Below are positions 10,891 to 20,942 of a stretch of DNA of 64,000 nucleotides, one piece after another. The notes beneath the pieces were generated by a model, which was given only the letters and a program-made list of their open reading frames with translations, did no database searches and was not told the origin of the DNA. Each line of letters begins with the position of its first letter. The stretch's first letter is position 1. The stretch is taken from the NCBI GenBank assembly GCA_964007475.1, contig OZ023273.1:73447842-73511841 (forward strand), given 5' to 3'. Source of the stretch: Hybos culiciformis (Eukaryota > Arthropoda > Insecta > Diptera > Hybotidae). The position numbers and the translations under genes were made by a program.

Positions 10891-11193
10891 CTAATAAAAT
10901 CATTCTAATGCGATAAATTGCGTTTAATGGACTTGGATGATCGTATAATCCTCCTTTCATACGAATTTGCGAAAATAGATTTTCCAGTAAATCTTGATTT
11001 AACTAAAGTTATAAAAACAATTATGTTACTCAAAAGATTTAAGATATTTTTAGGGTTAATTTACCTTAAAAGTGGTAATATATTTTATAGAATATTTAAT
11101 TTTCATATCTTCATAAAGCAACCTCAAGGAAGATATACCTATCATTAATGATTTCTGGAAAACCTGAATTCCTTTTTTATTGATCGGGACAAT
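10891..11193 (-). CDS. P-like transposase, segment after the MITE (two exons)
   Basis: Directly after the MITE the frame continues (VPINKKGIQVF...), is interrupted by a 62-bp intron (11003-11064, GTAAATT...CTTTAG), and resumes as LNQDLLENLFSQIRMKGG followed by HPSPLNAIYRIRM. The pattern RLNQD..EN.FS.IR..GG....HP is a hallmark of P/THAP9 transposases and includes the region of the last acidic catalytic residue. No stop lies in the spliced frame. The donor for the next intron is at 10890. Confidence 0.7.
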
Positions 11194-11196
11194 ACT

Positions 11197-11679
11197 ACAC
11201 GGTAAAAAAAAAAGGTCTTTTTTACTATTTAAGGAGTAGCCGGCGGGTACGTGGGAATTTTTAAAAAAATTTTAAATTAAAGTTAATTTAAAATAGTGTA
11301 AAAAGCAAACGAAAAAAATGCACATTTGACAATATAGTTGTTTTTAATTATTACTTCAATTTGTACAAAATTGTGCAATTATTTATTAAGAGTTACCAAA
11401 AATAGATTAGAACAGGAAAATGAAATGTGTGAAATGTGTTTTACGTTTTTTCAGTTTTAAATTAGATAAAAAAATTAGTAAAATATATTAATAATGTTGT
11501 AATTATTTCCCTTATTTTCGTAAAATAATTTTTAATCTAAGTGAAAATTATTAATTACTGAAAAAAGAAAAAACAGTTATAATTATAAATTAAAAACAAC
11601 ACAAAAATGTGTAAAACGAGTTTACACTTTTTTCGGTGTAGAAAAAAGAGTAAAAAACGCCCAATTTTTTTTACCGTGT
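11197..11679. mobile_element. MITE with ACACGGTAAAAAAA ends and ACT duplication
   Basis: ACACGGTAAAAAAAA at the left is inverted at the right (TTTTTTTTACCGTGT). ACT on both sides (11194-11196, 11680-11682) is a 3-bp target duplication; removal restores the transposase frame, which proves the insertion point. The interior (483 bp) repeats GTAAAA..GTGTAAAA words and encodes nothing. The 3-bp duplication is reminiscent of PIF/Harbinger although the target is not TWA. Confidence 0.8.
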
Positions 11680-11682
11680 ACT

Positions 11683-12783
11683 TATCATTCCATAAGCTTT
11701 TTCTAATATGGTAATTTGATCAGGGTTTCCACAATAAGCTCTTCTGGTAGGATATTTAGATGTTAGTGAATACGATTTTAGGACATCAAACCAATTATTT
11801 ATTATATCAATGAAATTGGCTAAATTTTGTGAATTCTCGTCATCATTATATCTTCTAAGGGCTGTTGCTGTAGCCCGCGATAAAAGTTGAGAAGCTTTAG
11901 ATACATTTTGTCTTTCAGCACCTTTAACTGTGGCATGCTCAAGCGTTAACTTATGAACTGAACTCATTTCTGTGTTTTCACGTTTGTGAATCAATTTGAA
12001 TAAAGGATCCGGTTTTATTAAATATTCCTTATATGTAAACCCAGTATCTAAAAGCCAGTTTCTTACTAATTTTAAAGTGTGCGGAACATCTGGATGAATA
12101 TAAATTTTGTCCTGCGTAGATGGATGGAAAAAATAAGGCTGTTCAAAGCTAATATTTAAAGTTTTCCAGAAACCTTGATTTCCAGGTCCATTATCAGAAA
12201 CAAAAGATACAACATTGTAATTTATTTTATGCATTTCCATAATAATTTCTTCCAATAATTCCTTCGTTATAGGAGTATCAAACCCAATAAATATTGGCTG
12301 CTTCCAATTTTTGAGTAATCTTCTAGCCATAACTATTTGCATATAACGATGAGGTCCGATTATTTCATCTATACTTGTATCATATTCATACAATGCTTCA
12401 ACTTTCATTTCATCGGCACTTAAAACAGTTGCAAAATCTCGATTATTTTGAAATGTCTTTCCAATATTTTCCATTAATAATAATACATCTTTCAAAATCC
12501 CATATTTTAAATCTAATGCTGCAGCGTGTTTCTGAAGAGTAGAAATACTAGGCAATGGAATATTACAATCTGTTCGGGCATAATTATAACCACGTATTCC
12601 AAAGTAGCGCCAAGTGAAAGGTTTACTTAGCTCATATTTACTCCATTTTACTTCTTTTTTTTTTTTAGTTATCAAATTGCTACTTAGAGTACTCTTCAAC
12701 ACTTCCTTCATTTTAGCCTCAAATTGTTTTGAAGAAATTGAGTTTTCCTTATGTGTTTGAAATTTTTTAAATGTTGTTTTCAA
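11683..12783 (-). CDS. P-like transposase catalytic core (RNase-H-like)
   Basis: The core includes LSADEMKVE, where the first catalytic aspartate is expected; SFVSDNGPGNQGFW, the conserved second region; and HPDVPHTLKLVRNWL, a motif shared by P and THAP9 transposases. The final codons are cut by a MITE whose excision together with one copy of its ACT duplication would restore an open frame into 11193. No ATG opens this segment (the first codon of the open stretch is TTG), which fits an internal exon. It would cleave and rejoin the ends of the element in the nucleus. Confidence 0.75.
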
Positions 12784-12819
12784 TTTTTCTCAGAAATAAT
12801 TAGTTTTTTTCTTAACTTT

Positions 12820-13109
12820 TCATTTACATATCATTTTTTGTTCATTTGTTTTTTTAGACAAAATTTTTATTTCCGTAACACTATTATTATTTTTTAACTC
12901 TAGTAGGTTTTCTAAAACGATAACTTTTTTTTGAAGCTCTAGCAATTCGTGTTTCTGAAATTTTGCAACAATTTTTAAATGATTATTAGATTTTCGAAGA
13001 TTAGAAACTAATGTAGTGTCTGAGATATCCGTAGGATCAACAAACAAATTTTCCGTTGATATTAGATTATTAAGTTGATTTTTTGGATGTTCAAATTGAC
13101 TTGGAATAG
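12820..13109 (-). CDS. Coiled-coil linker exon of the P-like transposase
   Basis: It follows the THAP exon after a 59-bp intron. The segment is rich in Leu, Lys, Asn and Glu with heptad-like spacing (KFQKHELLELQKKVIVLENL), like the dimerisation region after the THAP domain of P transposase. It runs into a stop at 12820-12822; the catalytic segment begins in another frame about 40 bp further on. Either a short intron starting at GTAAATG or a frameshift joins them. Confidence 0.65.
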
Positions 13110-13168
13110 CTAAAAGAATGTGTAAGTTCAATAAAATTTCAAATAAATGCTAATGAAAGTAATAATAC

Positions 13169-13433
13169 CAGTTTCCAAGAGAACCGGTTTGTTGGCAAAT
13201 CTAAGTTCTTTTTTAATTTTGTAACTTGGATCAAAATCATTTTCTGTAAAATGGGTTGAGCAGATAACGTTTTGTGAACAAGGCATCCAGGTTATATGAT
13301 TATTGCAAAATTCAATCCATTTATTGCAAATTTGTGAATTTTTTGGAAAACGATGAAATGATATTTCAAAATCAATTTTCCGTGATTTACTGCAACCGTT
13401 TACAGCACAAATTCCAGGTTTAACATTATTCAT
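13169..13433 (-). CDS. THAP zinc-finger exon
   Basis: First coding exon. The C2CH pattern is visible: CAVNGC, then W in NKWIEFC, and CSTHF, the spacing of a THAP DNA-binding domain, which recognises transposon ends in P elements and host sites in THAP proteins. The upstream GTG at 13439 is in frame, but ATG at 13433 is the normal start. The exon ends at a GT donor, and splicing to 13109 continues the frame as ...LLETAIPSQF. All zinc ligands appear to be present. Confidence 0.8.
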
Positions 13434-13660
13434 TATCACTATTTAATTATTTAATCAATCCACACCAAAAAAATCAATGAATCAGTCGACGATATATATA
13501 AAATTTATAAATTTTTTTAAACTGGCAATCAAACTAACAAATCCCATGAATTTCAAAAAAAAAAAAACTGAAAAATTATTATTATACTACTACAGCTGAC
13601 TACAGCCGGATATCAATGACGTCAGAGCCGCGGCCATTTTTTTTTCCTTTTTGTTCAACA

Positions 13661-13684
13661 TTATGCAACCTGTACGGACTGATC
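13661..13684. repeat. Subterminal inverted repeat, right
   Basis: This is the partner of 8856-8879. It lies about 230 bp outside the THAP start codon, in a position comparable to the 5' internal repeat of P elements. Confidence 0.6.
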
Positions 13685-14119
13685 TTGATTTCATCAATTT
13701 TCTTTATAAAATCAGGGTTGCCGAACTAGATTATTTATTTTCTAATCACAAAAGCAATACACAACTCGATTGTACTAGACCAATTACAGCACTCTTCCCC
13801 AATATGAAAGTCGACTGTAATCAGTCATTTACGGCACGTTTTTTGCTTTCATAAATGGTCGATTATAGGCAGAAATAATATAAAATATTTTATTGAAGTT
13901 ATTCTGTAGGGGGTAAAAATTCATTTTCATTCGAGTGTCGAGACTCGAAAAAAAGGACATGGTTTCTTGACGTTTCAATACTTAAAAAAATGAGTGGTCC
14001 ACCCAATAATCATTTGTCATCATTTATAAAAGCAAAATAATTTGGCGCGAAAAAATTAAGTTCAAATTATTTTTAAAAATCTCGTTTACAAATTATTTAA
14101 AATTAATTTTTTTTTTTTC

Positions 14120-14256
14120 AAAATAGGTAGCTCCGGTGAAACAATGATTACCTGACCAAAAATTTTGGATAGGGAGCTACGGTTAGAGTCTTCCCGGCTT
14201 AAATCTTTTAAGAATTAACTTCTGTCAACAGTTCTATGACGGCTTCGTGTGTTTTT
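14120..14256 (+). repeat. 105-bp satellite unit plus CACGAAGCAG-family end
   Basis: AAATAGGTAGCTCCGGTGAA begins a single diverged copy of the satellite unit that forms the array at 55445-57795. It is followed by the inverted CACGAAGCAG palindrome end (TTCTATGACGGCTTCGTGTG), the same pairing as at the other loci. Confidence 0.6.
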
Positions 14257-14386
14257 TTCAATATTAAATACTTGTTATAAACTAATTTTATTTACAGTTG
14301 GCAATAAAATACACCGACCCTACTTTTTTCTTCAATTTGCATTTCTGGACTCAATTCGACACAAACATTTGGTTGTACACTCTGTT

Positions 14387-14480
14387 CAGAGCTGTAAATA
14401 TTCAAATAGGAATAGAGCTGTAAATTTTCAAAAAGGAATTGAATTTGAAAAAGTAATGAATATTTTGTCAAAAATACTCA
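14387..14480 (+). mobile_element. hAT-like terminal fragment
   Basis: CAGAGCTGTAAATATTCAAA followed by AAAAAGTAATGAATA resembles the terminus of the hAT element at 58531 (CAGAGCTGTAAAATTTCAAA...GAAAAAGTAATC). Only this short end is present. Confidence 0.5.
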
Positions 14481-14887
14481 TATAAAATATATAAAAAATA
14501 AACACCTATTAAAATAGACGTGAAAACCGTTGAACGAATTGAACGTAATATTTCGTAGTGTACATTTCTTCACAACAATTCGTCTGATGAGTTTTCTTTT
14601 GTTCTCCACTTATGCCTATGGAGCAAACTGCTATGCATATTAATATCACCGCTGAAAAAATGTATCTTAAATAACTGAATTTTTTGTTTGCAAAATGATG
14701 TGTCTGACTTAAAATGATTATATGCAGCAAAATCGCTTTAATGTTTAGCTCTCAAAGTTTTATGATAATCTCTATCAATTTTTTTACGTTTTTTCCGTGA
14801 TAAATCATTTTTATTTAATCTTTAAGTTCTTTCATTCATTTTATTTTTCATATCTCTGATTAATTTCGTTTTTTTAATTATATATTT

Positions 14888-15286
14888 TGTACTGTGATCA
14901 TAATTCGATCACAACTGTACTTCTTTATTTCCAAACCTAACCCACTTAACATTCTTAATTCAAACATAGGATATGATTTCCATAACATATTGCATACAAC
15001 TTATTTTATCGTTCTAATTTCAATTGCATTACAATAATGCACAATATTCATAGGATGATGACCCTAATCATCGTCACCTCATTTATTCTAATATCATTCT
15101 ATATGAATGCAATCTTGTAATATGAGATATATACCAAATAACCAATATTTAAAATATAAACAAATAATTGTAATAGATTAAGAAACAATATTTAATGATA
15201 TTGATTTAGTTTTACAGTTTCAGTTTGTATTTGGATTTAAATGAATAAAGTAAAATATAAAATAAATTAAAAGTAGTTTTATTAAA
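14888..15286 (+). repeat. gypsy-1 5' LTR
   Basis: The LTR is 399 bp and matches 24876-25274. It starts TGTACTG. The right boundary is fixed by the PBS that follows and by the ATTT target duplication at the other end. It should contain the element's promoter and polyadenylation signal; an AATAAA lies near its end. Confidence 0.9.
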
Positions 15287-15300
15287 TGGCGATCCTGCCA
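15287..15300 (+). promoter_or_regulatory. Primer-binding site of gypsy-1
   Basis: TGGCGATCCTGCCA directly follows the LTR. It starts with the TGG that pairs with a tRNA CCA end. The identical 14-mer follows the LTR at 54317. The primer tRNA is not assigned with certainty. Confidence 0.8.
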
Positions 15301-15773
15301 GTCTAAAAAGACTGGACCGTGAAAAAATAAATAAATAAATTTCTTATTAAATAAATTAAAGTGATAGTGAAAAATAAATAAATAATTTTCTTATTAAATA
15401 AATGAAAGTGTTTTGTGCAAAATTCTAAAAACATGAATAAATAAAAAAAACAAATAAATAAATTTGTAGAAAATAAAAAATTTTATAGAAAACAAAAATT
15501 TTTTTTTTAGAGAAAATGAAAATGAAAAATTGTTATACACAAAAATAATTTTGTACAACACTAAAAATGGTTCAAAAGTGTATAAATAAATAAATAATCA
15601 ACAAAAAGCGAATAAATAAATAATTTTATGTACCAACTAAGTAACAAATATTAAAATTAATTCAACAGTTAAAAATTTTATGAAAAACTAAAAACAACAA
15701 AAAAAATAAAAATAAAAAATTTATTTAAAAATAACTCAAAATACCTCCTATAAGATATATTTACAAGGAAATA

Positions 15774-15971
15774 ATGGGTATTTTATCAGCAGATCCCGCA
15801 ACAACAGTTAAGAAAGCAGTGAACGTGACAACCGAAGAGATCCTGAAAGAGGTAATCATCACGACTTTCATCGTTATAGGCTACGACTTGGCGAAACATT
15901 TCATTTGTAAGGCAGCACGGAGACAATCAGCTCGAAGACAATCAACATCATCAGCAGATATAAGTATTTAA
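15774..15971 (+). CDS. Small leader ORF of gypsy-1, unknown function
   Basis: A 65-codon ORF starts with ATG in the long 5' leader of the retrotransposon, 470 bp after the PBS and 520 bp before gag. The predicted peptide has an acidic N-terminal half, a hydrophobic stretch EVIITTFIVIGYDLAKHFI that could be a single membrane segment or buried helix, and a basic tail with a repeated ARRQS motif. I do not recognise the family. Its base composition is less AT-rich than the surrounding leader, and it has no internal stop, which argues for selection. It could be a regulatory upstream ORF or a small accessory protein. Confidence 0.45.
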   Translation: MGILSADPATTVKKAVNVTTEEILKEVIITTFIVIGYDLAKHFICKAARRQSARRQSTSSADISI

Positions 15972-16493
15972 ACTTCACATTGTATGTAAGTCATAACTAT
16001 TTTTTTATCACATTATAATAATTTAATAAATATTCAAAACAAAAAAAAAAAAAAAAACAACAAAAAAAAAATTTCAACAAATTTAAAATACAAAGCATAC
16101 TTACTGAAATTAATGTTTCCAAATTCAAAAAAAAAAAATATATAACACCTATGTATGTAATAAATCATAAAAACAACTTAGATTGTATAAATAACAAATG
16201 ATAAAATTCATAAAATAAATCAAAAGAAATATTATCAATATTGTATTACTTTGAAAATAAAATTATCATAATTATAAAGCATTTTAGTACATACCTGTTA
16301 GAATGAAATAAAATGATCTATTTTTATTAATATATTTTTTAACACACCAAATAAAATGAAAAGAAAATAAAGACAAAAAAAAAAAAGAAGAGAATTTTTT
16401 CTTACCATATAAACGATAAAGCATAAATATTGATGACCCCAAAAGATAATTTTATTTTGTTTACTTGAAAAATTTTGTATGAATAAAATTTTA

Positions 16494-17813
16494 TGTCCGA
16501 CGTAGAAAATTCAGAAACCTCTAAAGAAAAGTTAGAGAAGAAAAGCTTAAAAAATTAATCAATAAGCAAGCAGCTCAGAAGCAAAAGGTTTCACATTTAA
16601 AACTTAATTTAAAACTATTACAAGAACAATTAGTGGAGGCTAAAGCAGCTATAAATAGCGATAACTTAGAAGACAAAGTAGAAAGTGATAACTTAGAAGA
16701 CAAAGTAGAAAGTGAAAACGAGGAAGAGGAGTTAGAAATTTTAAACGAGGAAGAAAATTTAGAAACAAAAAAAGAAATGGCTCTAGCAAAGAAAGAAGTT
16801 ATTGAGTTAGTATCTAGGTTATTCCCAAATGAATACGATGGTGCTCCAGAAAAACTGGCACAAACTGTAGGAATCTTAAAAGCTATAAAGTCTTCAATAC
16901 CGCACGCTGACAATCAAGAACAAGTTATAAGCCTTATCTTATTAAAATTCGTAGGTAGAGCACGCAACGCGTTAATTGACGACATAGAAACAATAGATGA
17001 GATAATAGAGTCAGAAACAAAAAAAGAGATGGCTCTAGCAAAGAAAGAAGTTATTGAGTTAGTATCTAGGTTATTCCCAAATGAATACGATGGTGCTCCA
17101 GAAAAACTGGCACAAACTGTAGGAATCTTAAAAGCTATAAAGTTTTCAATACCGCACGCTGACAATCAAGAACAAGTTATAAGCCTTATCTTATTAAAAT
17201 TCGTAGGTAGAGCACGCAACGCGTTAATCGACGACATAGAAACAATAGATGAGATAATAGAGTCACTTAACGACGGCTGCAAGGGACAATCGTCAGACCA
17301 AAATTTGACAAATTTTGAGGGTCTACAAGTTCGCGATAGGACTAAATATACTAAAGAAATAAGGGAAATAACTGAAAAATTACAAATTGCTTTTATAAGT
17401 GAGGGCGTTCCACGAAAAACGGCATTGAAATATTCTGTTAGAGAAGTCTCGAGGAATATAAAGAAAAATTATTCGAACAATGTACTAATGGTATCGGCTA
17501 TGAACCAAAACTTCAAATCCGTCGACGAAATTATTGGAAAATACGAATCAGTACAAATAGAAAAAGAGAAAAATGTTTTACATTACAGAACAAACGGAAA
17601 TAACAGAAATGGTAAACCTCGTAATTTCATGCAGAATAATTCCAATAGGAATTTTTCTGGAAATAAAAATAATAATAATTATAACAACCGAAACAATAAT
17701 TTTAATAATCAAAATCGAAATTACCAAAATAATGGGTTTAACGGAAACAGGGGATATTCAAACAATAATAGTAACAATTATAACAGGAATAACAATAATA
17801 ATAACAATAACTG
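16494..17813 (+). CDS. gag: gypsy-1 Gag (capsid/nucleocapsid), one frameshift and an internal duplication
   Basis: ATG at 16494 (MSDVENSETSKEKLEKK) is joined to the long frame by a one-base change in an A-run near 16545; from there the frame is open to 17813. Domains: a coiled-coil, Lys/Glu-rich N-terminus; an acidic segment with a 9-residue tandem repeat (SDNLEDKVE); an 84-residue capsid segment present twice in tandem (16762-17013 and 17014-17265); a helical capsid part; and an Asn/Arg-rich tail that would bind RNA in place of a CCHC zinc knuckle. Gag packages the element RNA into virus-like particles in the cytoplasm. Translation probably continues into protease by frameshift or stop bypass. 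Confidence 0.8.
16762..17265 (+). repeat. 252-bp in-frame tandem duplication in gag
   Basis: Two adjacent 252-bp copies encode ETKKEMALAKKEVIELVSRL and 64 more residues. They differ at only three or four bases. The duplication keeps the reading frame and doubles part of the capsid domain. Confidence 0.9.
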
Positions 17814-18240
17814 AAACAATTTTCGTACAAATAATGTACGCTATAACCCAAGGTGAGTCGGAGGGAAACGACAACCGGGCGATCCCAAACAACCGCAGGA
17901 ACTACAACCGCCCACAGGCAGAAAACTCGGATCAGGAGTAAAAATTCTTAATTTTAATTTATGTTACGCAAATTTTATACAATTAGAGACGGAATTTAAC
18001 GGTAACTTAACTTTTTTAATAGATACAGGCGCGGAAATATCCGTATTAAAGACAAAATTTATAGATAATAATTATGATAATATAAATATAAATAACGTAA
18101 CAAAAATATCGGGCGTAACTGAGGGAAATATAACAACTTTAGGAACAGTTTATTTAAAATTTTTTATCGATGATATAAATTTGGCAAAAACTGTACATAT
18201 AGTACCTAATGAGTTCCAGTCGAAACTGATGGAATTTTAG
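17814..18240 (+). pseudogene. gypsy-1 aspartic protease
   Basis: The frame after the gag stop reads through NNFRTNNVRYNPR, a second stop, then a Pro/Gln-rich linker and LTFLIDTGAEISVLK, which contains the DTGA catalytic motif of retroviral-type aspartic proteases. The second conserved block, DGILGLDFLKKF, lies in the next frame from about 18213, so a one-base shift near 18215 separates the two halves. The enzyme would cut Gag and Pol into mature proteins. In this copy two in-frame stops and the shift prevent a normal product, unless some reflect sequencing error. Confidence 0.75.
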
Positions 18241-19379
18241 GTCTTGATTTCCTGAAAAAATTTAGAGCTATAATAGACTACGATAATTTTAATATAACAC
18301 TAAATTGTAAGAATCAAACTTTAATTATACCTATTGAAAACAACAATAAAGAAAATATTACATTACCACCAAGATCAGAAGTATATCGTTTATTACCGCT
18401 TAAATTAAACGAAGAGTCAGTAATACTTAATTCAGAAATTGTAGAAGGAGTTTTTGTAGCATCCTGTATAACACCAAAAAACAAACCTATTGCAAAATTT
18501 TTGAATACTACAAATAAAACAATAATATTAAAAAACCCAAAACTTAACATCCAACCCTTATCTAATTATAATGTTTACATAAAAAAAAAAAACATATCTA
18601 AAATTTTTACCATGGCAAACAAAAAGAATGCAAATTCATCATCAGGTATTAGAAAAGAAAAAATTTGGAAGGAAATAGCAAAAAGTAATTCTATAAATGA
18701 AGCGAATATTGAAAAAGAACTTAAAAATTTAATATACGACTATGATAATTGTTTTGCGTTAGATGAAGAAAAACTTACTTGCAATAATTTTTATGAGCAA
18801 AAATTGCGACTAAGCGACGAAAATCCAGTATTTGTTAAAAACTATAGGGTACCGTATTCTCAAAAAGATGAGATAAAGAGACAGATAGAAAAATTGAAAA
18901 GTGATCAAATTATAGAACCATCTATATCGGAATACTCAAATCCAATTTTTCTAGTTCCGAAAAAATCATTACCGGGTTCAAATGAGAAAAGATGGAGATT
19001 AGTGGTAGACTTTATGGCACTTAATAAAAAATTAGTAGGCGATGTTCATCCAATTCCCAGAATTGATGATATTTTGGATCAGTTAGGAAGAGCCAAATGG
19101 TTCTCAGTGTTAGATCTACAGCAAGGATTTCACCAAATCGAACTCGAAAAACATTCGCGAGACTATACTAGTTTTTCTACGGATTCAGGAACATATCGGT
19201 TTACAAGACTACCATTCGGACTCAAAATAGCTCCAAATTCATTCGCTAGGATGATGTCCTTAGCATTTGCAGGCTTAACGCCAGAAAAAGCATTTCTGTA
19301 CATGGACGATCTTATAGTAATAGGTTGTTCCATTAAACACCATATAGCAAATTTTTTGTTAAATACAATCTTAAGCTAA
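18213..19379 (+). CDS. pol: gypsy-1 Pol: protease end and reverse transcriptase
   Basis: The frame opens at the end of protease (DGILGLDFL), passes a variable linker and reaches the RT domain: PIFLVPKK, WRLVVDFMALNKK, FSVLDLQQGFHQIEL (first catalytic Asp), RLPFGLKIAP and YMDDLIVIG at 19299-19310 (the other two Asp). All fit Ty3/gypsy RT. The frame stops at 19379 because of a one-base change in the T6 run near 19353; the continuation with the thumb (LKKCTFFKEEVTYLGH) is in the next frame. RT copies the element RNA into DNA within particles. Catalytic residues look intact. Confidence 0.85.
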   Translation, partial: VPVETDGILGLDFLKKFRAIIDYDNFNITLNCKNQTLIIPIENNNKENITLPPRSEVYRLLPLKLNEESVILNSEIVEGVFVASCITPKNKPIAKFLNTTNKTIILKNPKLNIQPLSNYNVYIKKKNISKIFTMANKKNANSSSGIRKEKIWKEIAKSNSINEANIEKELKNLIYDYDNCFALDEEKLTCNNFYEQKLRLSDENPVFVKNYRVPYSQKDEIKRQIEKLKSDQIIEPSISEYSNPIFLVPKKSLPGSNEKRWRLVVDFMALNKKLVGDVHPIPRIDDILDQLGRAKWFSVLDLQQGFHQIELEKHSRDYTSFSTDSGTYRFTRLPFGLKIAPNSFARMMSLAFAGLTPEKAFLYMDDLIVIGCSIKHHIANFLLNTILS

Positions 19380-20942
19380 ATCTAAAGAAATGTACATTTT
19401 TCAAAGAAGAAGTAACATACCTAGGGCATATTTGCACCTCGAAAGGAATAAAAATAGATTCTTCAAAGTTAGACTCAATTAAAAATTACCCAGTACCAAA
19501 AAGTGCAGACGCGACTAAAAGTTTTGTAGCTTTTGCAAATTATTACAGACGGTTCATTAAAAACTTTTCGCAGATCTCTCACCCGTTGAATAAATTAACA
19601 AGGAAAAATATACCTTCTATTTGGGATGAAAATTGTCAAAAGGCATTCGACAATCTGAAAAAAGAACTTATCAGTCCACCAATTCTTCAATACCCTGATT
19701 TCGAAAAAGAATTCATAATAACTACAGATGCTTCAAAATATGGTTGTGGGGCAATATTAAGTCAGGAAAATAATAACTCAGATTTACCTATTTCATATGC
19801 ATCTCGTTCATTTACTAAAGGAGAATGCAACAAGGCTACTATCGAACAAGAATTAATTGGTATTCATTTCGCGATTACTCACTTCAGACCTTATGTTTAC
19901 GGCAGAAAATTTTTAGTTAAGACGGATCATCGTCCACTCGTATATTTATTTTCAATGAAAAATCCTTCATCAAGACTTACAAGAATTAGATTAGATTTAG
20001 AAGAGTATAATTTTGAAATTATACACATTAAGGGAAAAGATAATGTAGGAGCTGACGCATTATCAAGAATGAATATAGAAGATTTAAAAATGTTAAACGA
20101 AAATACTAATAAAATTTATAAAATGAAAACTAGATCCATAACACAGAAATTACGGCAAAATGATAAAGAACCTTTACAATTAAAGAAAAATAAAAATATT
20201 ATACTGAACGAACAAGGTCGTTCAACGCAAAATAAAATGAAAAATAAAAACATTGATGAAATTCCATATGACATTAGAGTCTATGAAGCAATTAACAATG
20301 TTGAATTATACAAAGTACCTTTTATTGTATTTAAAGTAAATAAAAGAAGACAGAATATTAAAATGATGATTTTTATAAAGAAACGATGCATCGGAAAAGA
20401 AATAAAAAATATATTTGATAAAAAAGGCATAATAATCTTAGAATTATTATTGGCCAATATTGAAAAATTATGTATACAAAATGAAATATATAAAATAAAG
20501 CTGTGCACAAGCGACAATATATTTAATTTTATCACAAGGGATAATTTGAAAGAAAAAGGTTCTATACTTGAAAAAATTAAAATTGTACTTTATAAACCGC
20601 CGAAATTAATTACAGAAAAAGACGAAAAATTTGAAATAATGAAGAAATACCATGAAGATCCTATTCTAGGAGGACATTCAGGCATACGTAGGACGCTATG
20701 TAAACTGAAAAGTCTGTTCCATTGGAATAATATTAAACAAGACTTAGTTAACTTTATAAAAAATTGCGAAAAATGTAAAATCGCAAAGCCAGGATTTAAA
20801 AATAAAAATCCTTTAATTATAACACCAACACCTCAAACAAGTTTCGAAATAGTAGAAATAGATACTATCGGTCCTTTACCTTTAACTGAACTAGGTAATC
20901 GATACGCAGTAACCATGAAATGTCAATTGACCAAATATATAG
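19340..20942 (+). CDS. pol: gypsy-1 Pol: RNase H and N-terminal integrase, truncated by insertion
   Basis: This frame continues pol: thumb/connection (TYLGHICTSKGI, FANYYRRFIKNFS), then the RNase H domain (ITTDASKYGCGAILSQ, SRSFTKGECN, VKTDHRPLVYLF, GADALSR), a linker, and the integrase HHCC zinc finger (HEDP...GGHSGIRR...CEKCKIAK) followed by the first catalytic aspartate in VEIDTIGPLP. At 20942 the gene is cut by a 1993-bp transposon; the frame then runs on artificially to 21037. The rest of integrase resumes at 22941. RNase H removes the RNA template; integrase inserts the DNA copy into the chromosome. Confidence 0.85.

Larger units (their letters stand above)
9064..13433 (-). pseudogene. 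THAP-domain P-element-like transposase gene, split by insertions
   Basis: This cut-and-paste DNA transposase gene runs on the minus strand from ATG at 13433 to a stop at 9064-9066. In order it has a THAP zinc finger, a coiled-coil/leucine-rich segment, an RNase-H-like catalytic core, a block NQDLLENLFSQIR typical of P/THAP9 proteins, and a basic C-terminus. Three introns with GT..AG borders restore the frame: 13110-13168 (59 bp), 11003-11064 (62 bp) and 10836-10890 (55 bp). A 483-bp MITE (11197-11679) breaks the core, and a hairpin array lies between the last two coding pieces. The join near 12783-12822 is unresolved: a very short intron or a frameshift. THAP9 and Drosophila P are the nearest families I can name. 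As it stands the gene cannot make a full protein. Confidence 0.75.
8646..13886 (-). mobile_element. P-element-like transposon with THAP transposase
   Basis: A transposase gene on the minus strand is bounded by diverged inverted sequence: TATATTATTTC near 8655 reappears inverted near 13876, and a 24-bp subterminal inverted repeat (8856-8879 and 13661-13684, two mismatches) lies further in. Two MITEs and a hairpin array have been added inside. Exact ends and the expected 8-bp target duplication could not be fixed. Confidence 0.6.
13887..14883. other. Intergenic AT-rich DNA with repeat fragments
   Basis: This is the region between the P-like element and the gypsy element. It contains one satellite unit with a palindrome end (14120-14256) and a hAT-like end (14387-14480). 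No gene was recognised. Confidence 0.55.

Noticed and set aside
14509..14730. Minus-strand ORF with a hydrophobic stretch, possible secreted peptide
   Set aside because: No ATG precedes the hydrophobic part (the frame opens at TTG) and no other exon or motif supports it.
16575..17165. Minus-strand ORFs in the gag region
   Set aside because: Antisense shadows of gag; repeated because of the 252-bp duplication.
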